Positions 7,984-15,321 of a DNA stretch of 23,762 bases are shown in pieces (the stretch's first letter is position 1; each line of letters starts with the position of its first letter). A program made the position numbers and the translations under genes. The stretch spans positions 1-23,762 of the forward strand of contig CALJLD010000208.1 of NCBI GenBank assembly GCA_937982665.1, given 5' to 3'. Below the pieces are notes generated by a model. The model saw only the letters and a list, made by a program, of their open reading frames with translations. It was not told where the DNA came from and made no database searches. The stretch comes from an uncultured Planctomycetales bacterium. GTDB taxonomy: Bacteria > Planctomycetota > Planctomycetia > Pirellulales > S012-138.

Positions 7984-9220
7984 GCTTCACCTCCAGGGGA
8001 TTGGGCCCAAGCGTCACGACAGTGAAATCGCGCGCGGGATTGTTGGCCACATAGTCGTTGATATCGTCGCGCGTCAATGCTTCCAGCCGGCTTTCAATTT
8101 CTTCCAGCGTGCGAATACGGTGAAGAAAATACCAATCGCGAACAATTGCCGCAGTCCGCGCCGACGTCGACTCTTGCTGCATGACCAAAGCGCTTCGCAC
8201 GCGAGCCTTGAGTCGATCGAGCTCGTCTTCTTCGATACCTTCTTTCAATCGATCCAATTCACTCAAAGTGACATCCAGCGTCTCCTGCGCGCGGTCCGCG
8301 CTTGTGCCGGCATAGCAAATGACCGAACCACAATCCTTGAGCGAGTGGTATGTGGCATAGACGGAATAGCACAGGCCGCGCTTCTCGCGAACTTCCGTAA
8401 ACAGGCGTGCGCTCATTCCGCTTGACAATACGCCCACGGAAGCCGACGCGCGATAGTAATCCGCGTGGGAATACGGAACGCTGGGATACGCCAGGCTGAC
8501 CTGCGTCTGATTTGAATCGTACGGCAGATTGGCATAGCCGCCCAACCGCGGCGAGGTCGCGACAACTCGGTCCGGCCCAGGTTCCCAATCGCCAAAGAGC
8601 TTCTCAACCAGATTGCGAGTTTCATCCCAATCAATGCGCCCAGCAAAACCAATCATGCAGCCGTTGGGTCGGTACGACTGTTCAAAGAACTCGCGAATGT
8701 CACTAATGCCGATGGCCGTGACGTCTTCGACATTGCCCGATGGCGGCTTTCCAAACGGAGCTGGCAGATGTCGCCGCTTGAGTTCCTGCATCGCCATCTG
8801 CGGCGGATCATCTTGAATACCGCGCAGCTCCTGAAACATCACTTGCCGGCCCTGTTCCAGTTTGTCCTCAGGCAAGTGAGGACGCCGGACGAGATCGGCG
8901 AAAATCTCCAAGGCAGCCGGAAGATTTTCCGCGACGGTTGCTCCGCCAAAGCTTGTATGAGAGTCCGAAACCCCTTCGCCGTGTTCGACGCCCAGATTCT
9001 CCAGGTCATCAACAAACTGCCGCGCGTTGCGGCTGCCACAGCCTCGTAAGGCCATCTCGCACGTAAAGCCCGCCAGCCCAGCCCGATTTTCCGGGTCGTA
9101 GATGGCCCCCGCAGGCAGCAGAATTGTGAAAGCGGCCGATTCCACTCCGCCCATCGGCTCGGCAAGCAGCGTCAGACCATTCTCAAACGTATGTTGATGG
9201 ATTTTCTGAGTCACAAGCAC
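7958..9220 (-). CDS. M16 family peptidase-like protein, non-catalytic subunit
   Basis: 420 aa with the same two-domain M16B layout as its neighbour. At the position of the HXXEH zinc motif it has FTCEM (52-56, in LAGFTCEMALRG), so both zinc histidines are missing and it cannot hydrolyse peptides by itself. It keeps the substrate-binding Arg/Tyr pair, R278 and Y285 in EVREKRGLCYSVYATY, seven residues apart as in active family members, together with the glycine-containing stretch around 266-270. These are the features its partner lacks. Known bacterial M16B heterodimers (for example the pair described from Sphingomonas sp. A1) and MPP alpha/beta split functions in this way. Start is GTG at 9220, with an in-frame GTG two codons later. 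It is the first gene of a three-gene minus unit with the catalytic M16 and DUF1810 genes. Confidence 0.92.
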   Translation of the reverse strand: MLVTQKIHQHTFENGLTLLAEPMGGVESAAFTILLPAGAIYDPENRAGLAGFTCEMALRGCGSRNARQFVDDLENLGVEHGEGVSDSHTSFGGATVAENLPAALEIFADLVRRPHLPEDKLEQGRQVMFQELRGIQDDPPQMAMQELKRRHLPAPFGKPPSGNVEDVTAIGISDIREFFEQSYRPNGCMIGFAGRIDWDETRNLVEKLFGDWEPGPDRVVATSPRLGGYANLPYDSNQTQVSLAYPSVPYSHADYYRASASVGVLSSGMSARLFTEVREKRGLCYSVYATYHSLKDCGSVICYAGTSADRAQETLDVTLSELDRLKEGIEEDELDRLKARVRSALVMQQESTSARTAAIVRDWYFLHRIRTLEEIESRLEALTRDDINDYVANNPARDFTVVTLGPNPLEVKLGVSAGDA

Positions 9221-9366
9221 TCTAGGGTGTGTGGCAATTGCAGATTGGAGATCGAAGCGATTTCGAGTCGAGACGTGATTCGGACTGTCGACACGCGCCG
9301 CAGGAAGAAATCTCGTAAATCGCGGGCTTTCGATCGAGATGGAATTGTAGGAAGATAGTAGGCCTG

Positions 9367-9473
9367 AGAACAGAGTTCGCCATGCAACTGAGGGGCGATT
9401 GGCTCAGCCATGCTCTGTTCTGATCTCAATCTTTGAGAAGGCGCAACAAACCGTCCTTACAGGGAGAACTCCC
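9367..9473 (+). promoter_or_regulatory. Structured leader upstream of metal-handling lipoprotein gene
   Basis: Three inverted-repeat elements lie in a row before the ATG at 9476. First, AGAACAGAG (9367-9375) pairs with CTCTGTTCT (9413-9421), and inside it CTGAG pairs with CTCAG, making a two-tier stem of about 55 nt. Second, CTCAA (9425-9429) pairs with TTGAG (9433-9437) across a 3-nt loop. Third, GGGAG (9462-9466) pairs with CTCCC (9469-9473), and this GGGAG is the Shine-Dalgarno site. The layout could make translation or transcription conditional, but no known riboswitch family was recognised. Whether the 5' part is transcribed is unknown. Confidence 0.4.
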
Positions 9474-9475
9474 AC

Positions 9476-9874
9476 ATGCAATATCGCAAGATTGTTAGCC
9501 CGCTTGTCATCATCGCGTTAGGATTCGTGTTCTTGTCTGGTTGCGGCGAAGAAACCGCGGACGTTGAGCAGTCAACGAACTCAAATTCCGCTGCAGCCAT
9601 CAACTTGCCGGAGCTGTCCGACGAGGAGAAGGCCGAGATCGCGGCGTCGTTTGCCGAACTCTCCGAAGAAGACCGCGCCTTGGCGGAACAACAAATCATC
9701 TGCCCCGTGGCTGGCGGACCGCTCGGAGCCGGCGCAATGGGCGTGCCCATCAAAGTGATGGTGAAGACAGCGGATGGCGTTGAGACCCCTGTCTTTGTCT
9801 GTTGCGCGGGATGCACTGGAGCTCTGGAAGCCAATCCGGAAGAGTACCTGGCCAAGCTCCCCAATCACCAATAG
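9476..9874 (+). CDS. Lipoprotein with cysteine metal-binding motif (copper-associated)
   Basis: 132-aa envelope lipoprotein. The N-terminus has a positively charged start, a hydrophobic stretch (10-20) and a lipobox LSGC, with C23 as the lipidated residue. An acidic, helix-prone segment follows (46-73), then a small domain with ICPVAGGPLGAGAMGVPIKV (75-94) and FVCCAGC (107-113). The cysteines C76, C109, C110 and C113 resemble planctomycete heavy-metal-binding or YHS/TRASH-like domains that read CPVTG...LCCxGC. I infer binding of copper or a similar soft metal. Start is ATG with GGGAGA 8-9 bp upstream. It ends 83 bp before a copper ATPase gene on the same strand, so a shared role in copper handling is likely. 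Metal identity is not shown by the sequence. Confidence 0.82.
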   Translation: MQYRKIVSPLVIIALGFVFLSGCGEETADVEQSTNSNSAAAINLPELSDEEKAEIAASFAELSEEDRALAEQQIICPVAGGPLGAGAMGVPIKVMVKTADGVETPVFVCCAGCTGALEANPEEYLAKLPNHQ

Positions 9875-9945
9875 CGGTTGATTGGTGCGTTGAACAAGAC
9901 GCATTGGAAAGAGACGCCGCGGCTGGGAACGCCCAATGGCTGCGC

Positions 9946-9951
9946 TATAAT
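9946..9951 (+). promoter_or_regulatory. -10-like TATAAT placed for leaderless start of the copper ATPase
   Basis: A perfect TATAAT sits exactly at -12 to -7 relative to the A of the ATPase ATG (9958), the position expected for a promoter whose transcript begins at the start codon. No good -35 exists 16-18 bp upstream (CTGGGA region). A GGGA between the two could instead act as a close ribosome site, so this may be chance. Confidence 0.3.
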
Positions 9952-9957
9952 GGGAAT

Positions 9958-12462
9958 ATGTCCCACCCCAACGATAAGAAACTCCGCGCTGCGCAGGAAG
10001 AAGCTGCTCCCAAAGGCAATGCGGAAGAGCATTCATGCTGCTCTGAGCATGAACAGGAGACACCTCAGCGCGAAGGCTTCGCTGCTGACATGGTGGCGGC
10101 AGGCATGGCGCCGTTGAACGTCGTCACACAAGGCGGCGATACAAAAGATCAAGATGCAAAAGATCATGCGGATGAAACACAGCATGATTGCTGCGGCGGG
10201 CGGACAGCAAACACCCTCGATTCAAATGTAGCGGAAACCGCGCGGTTCATTTGTCCCATGTGTCCAGGAATGGGGCAAGATACTCCAGGTTCGTGCCGGA
10301 AGTGCGGCATGGCACTGGAGAAGAACCCGGCCGCGCCGAGAACGCGGACAGTTTATACCTGTCCGATGCATCCCGAAGTGCGTTCCGAAACGCCCGGCAA
10401 CTGTCCGAAGTGCGGGATGGCGTTGGAACCGGAAACCCTGTCCGATGACACGGACGAAGAAGACGGCGAAGCCCGCGACATGACGCGCAGGTTTTGGATC
10501 GCGTTGGCGTTCAGCGCGCCGGTTGTGGTTCTGGCGATGGCCCCAATGCTCGGAATCCCGATCAATGCGTGGCTGGGCGCGCGCGTCTCCCAATGGTTGC
10601 AAATGATTCTTTGCGCGCCGGTTGTCGGTTGGGCGGGTTGGCCATTCTTTCAGCGAGCCTACCGCGCTGCGAAGTCCTGGCATGCGAACATGTTCACGCT
10701 GATCGCATTGGGCACGGCCGCCGCTTTTGTGTTCAGCGCGGTCGCCACAATCGCGCCCAGCATCATCCCAGCCACGTTCCGGCACAACGGCCAGGCTCAA
10801 GTCTACTTTGAAGCTGCCGCGATGATCACCGTGCTGGTCTTGCTAGGGCAAGTGTTGGAGCTTCGCGCGCGAAAGAAAACGGGCGCGGCCATTCGTGAAC
10901 TCATCTCGCTTGCTCCCGAAACCGCGCGCGTGATCCGCAATGGACAAGAAAGCGAAATCCCTTTGCACGAAGTGCAAACCGGCGATGAGTTGCGCATCAA
11001 GCCCGGCGACAAGATCCCCGTCGATGGAACTATCATCGATGGCCAAAGCACCGTGGATGAGTCCATGTTGACCGGCGAATCGATGCCCGTTGCCAAGCAC
11101 GCCGGCGACAGCGTGATCGGCGGCACGGTGAACCAAACCGGCGGGTTCCGCATGCAGGCAGAGAGCGTGGGCGATGCGACGATGCTTTCGCGGATCATTG
11201 ATCTTGTCAGCCATGCTCAACGGTCGCGTGCGCCCATTCAATCGCTGGCGGACCGTGTCGCCGGCTATTTTGTGCCTGCGGTTGTGCTTGCCGCGATCAT
11301 TGCGTTTGCGCTTTGGGCCTGGCTCGGCCCGGCAGAATCGCGCCTGGCTTTCGCGCTGATAAGTGCCGTCTCTGTCCTAATTATTGCTTGCCCTTGCGCT
11401 TTGGGGCTGGCAACACCAATGTCCGTCATGGTGGGCATCGGCCGTGGCGCTCACTCGGGTGTGCTGATCAAAAACGCGGAAGCCTTGCAGCGACTCGAGC
11501 ACGTCCAGACGATCATCGTTGACAAGACCGGAACCCTCACTGAAGGAAAGCCGCGCGTCACGGAAATCAGATCAGTCGGCGACCTCACCGATGACGACGT
11601 ACTGAGTTTGACGGCTGCCGTTGAGTCAGGCAGCGAACATCCCCTGGCGAACGCGATTGTCAACGCTGCAAGAGAACACCAGTTGCAAATTCCATCCGTC
11701 ACTGATTTCCAATCGGAAACAGGAGGCGGAGTGAGTGGCATTGTCGATGGTTTGCGAGTTGTCGTTGGCACGGCTAAGTTTCTGGACAATGTCGGCATCT
11801 TGATCACTGAGGAAACGCAACAGACGGCGCAAGACCTGGAAGCCCAAGGGCAAACCGTCGTTCGCATTGCACGTGATGGCCAAATGGTTGGACTGATTGC
11901 AATCGCGGACACAATCAAGGACTCCACTCCGCAAGCCATCAAAGATCTGCACGAACTGGGACTGCGCGTGCAAATGATGACTGGCGACAACGAGCGAGTC
12001 GCCGCATCTGTCGCGCAGCAATTGCAGATCGACGACTATTCCGCCGGCATGACGCCGGAAGACAAGCATCAGCAAGTGCGGCAGCTTGTGCAGTCAGGCG
12101 TCTCAGTTGCCATGGCGGGAGACGGAATCAATGATGCCCCAGCACTCGCGGCCGCGGATGTGGGAATCGCTATGGGCACGGGGACAGATGTCGCAATCGA
12201 ATCGGCCGACGTGACGCTGCTCAAAGGCGACCTGCGCGGCATCGTCAAAGCTGTTCGCCTCAGCCGGGCGATGATGCGAAACGTTCGGCAAAACCTTGTT
12301 TTTGCTTTCGTTTACAATGCCGCAGGCGTTCCCATTGCGGCCGGCGCGCTTTACCCCTTGTTGGGAGTTTGGCTCGATCCGATGATCGCCGCCGCGGCGA
12401 TGAGTTTGAGTTCCGTGTCTGTGATTGGCAACGCTTTGCGACTGCGAAGGCTTGAGTTGTAG
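9958..12462 (+). CDS. copA: Copper-translocating P1B-1-type ATPase with two N-terminal heavy-metal-binding domains
   Basis: 834-aa inner-membrane pump expected to export Cu(I) using ATP. The N-terminus has Cys/His-rich patches (HSCCSEHE 25-32, HDCCGG 76-81) and two short heavy-metal-binding domains: CPMC...CRKCGM (99-118) and CPMHPE...CPKCGM (135-154). There is no HMA/GMTC domain. Core motifs are all present: TGES 372-375, CPC 478-480, phosphorylation site DKTGT 522-526, HP 561-562, TGDN 675-678 and GDGIND 721-726. YN (786-787) and MSLSS (815-819) in the last two membrane helices complete the Cu(I) signature. I start at ATG 9958 because the longer frame back to 9802 would overlap the lipoprotein gene and translate non-family sequence. 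It follows the lipoprotein by 83 bp. Substrate Cu(I) (or Ag) is inferred from the signature residues. Confidence 0.95.
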   Translation: MSHPNDKKLRAAQEEAAPKGNAEEHSCCSEHEQETPQREGFAADMVAAGMAPLNVVTQGGDTKDQDAKDHADETQHDCCGGRTANTLDSNVAETARFICPMCPGMGQDTPGSCRKCGMALEKNPAAPRTRTVYTCPMHPEVRSETPGNCPKCGMALEPETLSDDTDEEDGEARDMTRRFWIALAFSAPVVVLAMAPMLGIPINAWLGARVSQWLQMILCAPVVGWAGWPFFQRAYRAAKSWHANMFTLIALGTAAAFVFSAVATIAPSIIPATFRHNGQAQVYFEAAAMITVLVLLGQVLELRARKKTGAAIRELISLAPETARVIRNGQESEIPLHEVQTGDELRIKPGDKIPVDGTIIDGQSTVDESMLTGESMPVAKHAGDSVIGGTVNQTGGFRMQAESVGDATMLSRIIDLVSHAQRSRAPIQSLADRVAGYFVPAVVLAAIIAFALWAWLGPAESRLAFALISAVSVLIIACPCALGLATPMSVMVGIGRGAHSGVLIKNAEALQRLEHVQTIIVDKTGTLTEGKPRVTEIRSVGDLTDDDVLSLTAAVESGSEHPLANAIVNAAREHQLQIPSVTDFQSETGGGVSGIVDGLRVVVGTAKFLDNVGILITEETQQTAQDLEAQGQTVVRIARDGQMVGLIAIADTIKDSTPQAIKDLHELGLRVQMMTGDNERVAASVAQQLQIDDYSAGMTPEDKHQQVRQLVQSGVSVAMAGDGINDAPALAAADVGIAMGTGTDVAIESADVTLLKGDLRGIVKAVRLSRAMMRNVRQNLVFAFVYNAAGVPIAAGALYPLLGVWLDPMIAAAAMSLSSVSVIGNALRLRRLEL

Positions 12463-12497
12463 ACGTTGAGTGTGGCCCACAACCATTCGCGTGGTGA

Positions 12498-13613
12498 TTA
12501 CTCTTCATCCTCCGCCAGAAACCAATCCACGGCTGTTTTCAACGTTTGCTGCCAGCCGTCGACAGGCTCACCATCGACCGGCGGTAAGTTGAAGCTGTGG
12601 TCCGCGTCAGCGATCATGCGTGCCGTGACCAGCTTCCCTTTGCTCAACAAATGGGTTTGTGCCATGGTCATGGTTTCGGTCGCGACGGCGCGATCCTTCT
12701 CACCTTGTAGCAGGAGAATCGCCGCGTTTGTCCGCGCGAGTTCTTCCATTGTGGAACTGGCGAGAAACGTTGACCAGCGCCGATACGGGTGGCCAAAGAA
12801 TAGCTTCTCGGCGTTGTCCGGATCCGCTTTGATTTCCGCCCAGGAATTCAAGACATACGCCACGCGTTCATCGGCATCGGCAGAAACCCGTGTGAAGAAC
12901 TCGCCAGCCCGCGCAAGTTGCAGGATGTCGTACAGTTGCGTTGGTCCGCCTCCGGCCATCACGGCAACATGCGTAACGAAATCGCGTTCCGCCGCGACGC
13001 GCGCGGCAACGATTCCGCCTTCGGAATGCCCGATGACCAACACGCGTTTGTTGTCGACTTCCGCGAGCTTGCACGTCGCTTGAACGGCCGCTCCGACCGC
13101 TTCTCCCCAACGATCCAGCGTGTGTTCCTCTCGAAAACGCTGCGGTGGATTGGAGTTCTGCACGTCTAAGTACTCCACACCCGGCTTTTCGACGATGAGC
13201 AATCTCGCTCGGCCGCGCACGATATCCGCTAGAGTACTGTGGCCACCCTGGCCAGCAACGGCTTCATTCGGGTCCGTTTGACCGCGCTTGGCGAACAGCG
13301 AGCCCCAGCCGGAGCCTTGAACATAAACAACCAACGGCAGTGCTTCTGCTTGTGCTGGCTCTTCCGAAAGATAGAAGGTGACCGTCCGGCCCAGTTTGTC
13401 CAGCGTGGTGTATCGATGATACGGCTGCCGAGGGATTCGAGTGGGATCGAGTTGAGGCTCGTATTTCTGTACAGAGCCGTCATCTTGCGCGCGGTCCAAC
13501 ACCCGAGGCCGTCCCGGAAGCGATCGCGCATTCGAGTGAATCGCCGCACAGCAAATGGCGACAAAACATGTGACACAAACTGCGGACCACGACAAATAGC
13601 TACGCATGTTCAT
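12498..13613 (-). CDS. Exported alpha/beta hydrolase
   Basis: 371 aa from the ATG at 13613. A signal peptide or anchor (MNMRSYLSWSAVCVTCFVA and following residues) suggests export, and AGGTAAG precedes this ATG. The frame can extend to GTG 13688, but that would bury the signal sequence behind 25 residues. The alpha/beta-hydrolase triad is visible: nucleophile S197 in GHSEGG, D307 in LLLQGEKDRAV and H339 in DADHSFN. An oxyanion-hole-like VYVQGSGWG lies near 96-104. The layout resembles serine aminopeptidase S33/dienelactone-hydrolase-like proteins, but no substrate can be named. It converges with the copper ATPase gene, 35 bp apart, and has no close partner upstream. Confidence 0.88.
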   Translation of the reverse strand: MNMRSYLSWSAVCVTCFVAICCAAIHSNARSLPGRPRVLDRAQDDGSVQKYEPQLDPTRIPRQPYHRYTTLDKLGRTVTFYLSEEPAQAEALPLVVYVQGSGWGSLFAKRGQTDPNEAVAGQGGHSTLADIVRGRARLLIVEKPGVEYLDVQNSNPPQRFREEHTLDRWGEAVGAAVQATCKLAEVDNKRVLVIGHSEGGIVAARVAAERDFVTHVAVMAGGGPTQLYDILQLARAGEFFTRVSADADERVAYVLNSWAEIKADPDNAEKLFFGHPYRRWSTFLASSTMEELARTNAAILLLQGEKDRAVATETMTMAQTHLLSKGKLVTARMIADADHSFNLPPVDGEPVDGWQQTLKTAVDWFLAEDEE

Positions 13614-13959
13614 TTGCTTACCTGGCGCGAATCTTGTTGCAAGCAAAGACAGTTGCTCGTACAAGGCTTCGGGTTTCGGACAAATCACTTCCTTGCCAAG
13701 CTAATTGCACGATGCCTGTCATTCGACAAGCAAGGCGAAATATGGCCAATGGTCGATCAAAACCTGCGGTTTGCACCCAGCTTTGCGTCAAGTCTGGTCG
13801 CGAAGTTTCAGGCAGAGTGGCGTGATCGCCGCTGCTTAGCCAAGAATGGTCGCCACGGATCGCGCGCTATTCCTCATCGCCCAGCTGTGACTGAGCGAGG
13901 ACGTCCGTGCAACCTTGAATGCGCGTATCTGCCCTGGCAACAAAACCGGAAGCTGGCTG
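13614..13959. other. Intergenic region between hydrolase and dioxygenase genes
   Basis: No supported gene. It should hold the hydrolase promoter on the minus strand, but only partial matches such as TTGACG near 13790 without a -10 were seen. Open frames crossing it on the plus strand are antisense extensions of the hydrolase region without motifs. Confidence 0.4.
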
Positions 13960-13999
13960 CAAATCGGATTTGTGCCAACAGTCGCGTGTAACGACTGTT
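13960..13999 (-). terminator. Tandem inverted repeats at the end of the intradiol dioxygenase gene
   Basis: AACAGTCG (13977-13984) and CGACTGTT (13992-13999) form an 8-bp stem with a 7-nt loop that begins inside the TAA stop of the minus-strand gene. A second perfect repeat, CAAATC-G-GATTTG (13960-13972), follows directly. No T-run is present, so it may act as a transcript-end protector or a factor-dependent stop rather than a classical terminator. Confidence 0.4.
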
Positions 14000-14798
14000 A
14001 GCGGCCGCCGCGACGAGGCCCGCCGCCCAATCGTTCCGGTTTGCCAACGCCCTTCAGTGTGCCGTCAGGCAGTTCTTCCAGCGTCATGCCGAGCACAATG
14101 TCAAAGTTGGCTTGAAGTTCGCCAATCTTGGAGTCTTCAAGTTTGGCGAATTCGACCAGCACGCTGGCCTTGGCGGCTTCATCTCGAACGCTTTGCAAGA
14201 TTCCGTCGCGTGCATTCTGTTCGTGCCCTTTGACAAACATCTGCGAAGTGAAGATCCGCTGTCCGCCGCGGCTAACGCCAAAGTGAATGTGCGGCGTGCG
14301 ACCGGGATACGGGACGGGCTTGATTGTGCGGAAGTAGTATTGCCCTTTGGAATCGGTCAAGAACCGGCCATAGCCTTGGAAGTTGGTGTCGCGGTTGTCC
14401 GCGTTGTCCGTTCCGGAATGCAGATACGCCCCGGCATTGTCCACCTGCCAGATCTCCACAAAGGCGTTACGCACAGGTTGCCCGGAAGCTGTCAGCACTC
14501 GCCCAGTCAGATGCGTGATCTCGCCAACGGCCGGTGTGACGGAATCGTTGAGGACAATCAAGTCATTGTCCGTGTCCAGCGGCAGCTTGTCCGGATAGAA
14601 GGGGCCTTCTGTGAAGTAAGGCGTCTTGGTGAGCTCTTCGGCGAAAGCTCCTGGCGTTGTCCACCAAGCGGCGTTCGCCTGCGGCAAGAATCCGATGGCG
14701 GGGCCTGCCAACGCCGCAGCGCTGAGCGCGGCGCTTCGCTGCAAGAAGCGACGACGATTAGGAAGCAGGATGTTCGAGCCAGCACTATCGTGGGTCAT
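13998..14798 (-). CDS. Tat-exported intradiol ring-cleavage dioxygenase-like protein
   Basis: 266 aa. The N-terminus has a twin-arginine signal: NRRRFLQRS followed by the Ala-rich stretch AALSAAALAGPAIGF, so a folded metalloprotein is probably exported through Tat. The rest matches protocatechuate 3,4-dioxygenase/catechol dioxygenase folds (TGRVLTASGQPVRNAFVEIW). All four Fe(III) ligands can be placed: Y125 (NAGAYLH), Y164 (PVPYPGR), H170 and H172 (TPHIHFG). The reaction would be O2-dependent opening of a catechol ring between the hydroxyls; the substrate is unknown. I start at ATG 14798 because GGAG lies 7 bp upstream and the Tat signal begins there; a longer frame to 14927 adds 43 residues of non-family sequence. 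The C-terminal ~20 residues are Gly/Arg-rich. Confidence 0.9.
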   Translation of the reverse strand: MTHDSAGSNILLPNRRRFLQRSAALSAAALAGPAIGFLPQANAAWWTTPGAFAEELTKTPYFTEGPFYPDKLPLDTDNDLIVLNDSVTPAVGEITHLTGRVLTASGQPVRNAFVEIWQVDNAGAYLHSGTDNADNRDTNFQGYGRFLTDSKGQYYFRTIKPVPYPGRTPHIHFGVSRGGQRIFTSQMFVKGHEQNARDGILQSVRDEAAKASVLVEFAKLEDSKIGELQANFDIVLGMTLEELPDGTLKGVGKPERLGGGPRRGGR

Positions 14799-15210
14799 GT
14801 TGATCTCCGAATAGGATTTGCTGCCGCCGGGCCATTCCATTCTAACCAATGGTGCCGGACGTTGCGAAACGCCTTGAGCAAAAGTGCCCATTTGAACGGC
14901 AATGGACGTGGAGTCAATCTCCACCAAAAGCTACGCACCGGGCAAGGCGCGTTTGGAATAATTCTGATTTTTGTCGTGGATGCGGTGACTCTATGCGCAT
15001 ATTGCATCGGCCCACTGGTGAAATTTTCTGTATTCCAGGGGGCGCTCGGTGAGGTTGATAAGCAGGATATTCCATTCGCTTGACCTCCCATCTGCGCGCC
15101 GCCGCGGGCGAAAAGACTGTTGACCGCTGATATCCTTTCTGCACGCGAATGGGAGCGTGAGGCACTTGCGCGATCGCAGCCGCCAAACCGAGCTGTAGAA
15201 ACTTCACCCT
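14799..15210. other. 412-bp intergenic region upstream of the dioxygenase gene
   Basis: Contains the ribosome site of the dioxygenase gene at its left end. No convincing -35/-10 pair, RNA gene or motif-bearing open frame was found. Small frames here on both strands lack family features. Confidence 0.4.
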
Positions 15211-15321
15211 TCAATTCAGGAATGACGGAGCACCAGGCGAACTAATGAAATCGCGCCAGCCATATCCATCACGCAATTCGCGATGCGGCGCAAACTCCAA
15301 GTGGACCACGCGTCGATGCCG
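15211..15321 (-). other. Out-of-frame PhyH C-terminal segment
   Basis: Read from 15321 down to a TGA at 15213-15211, this frame gives 36 residues beginning RHRRVVHLEFAPHRELRDG and containing GYGWRDFISS. HRRVVHLEF is the conserved end-motif of this PhyH subfamily. It is offset by one base from the annotated frame, as if one base were lost upstream. Joined to residues 1-230 it would restore a protein of normal length (about 267 aa). Confidence 0.75.

Noticed and set aside
9221..9475. CueR- or CopY-type copper operator upstream of the lipoprotein
   Set aside because: The repeats present do not match the spacing or bases of those known operators; they are reported as an unclassified leader instead.
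9802..9957. N-terminal extension of the copper ATPase
   Set aside because: It overlaps the end of the lipoprotein gene in another frame and gives no family-like sequence; the ATG at 9958 is followed by metal-binding patches.
13239..13991. Plus-strand open frame of 250 codons antisense to the hydrolase and running into the gap
   Set aside because: The translation is Arg/Cys-rich with no domain, and the opposite strand encodes the hydrolase with its triad.
14112..15083. Plus-strand open frame of 323 codons over the dioxygenase region
   Set aside because: It is antisense to a gene with complete active-site motifs and a good ribosome site, shows no family motif, and is explained by GC-rich codon bias.
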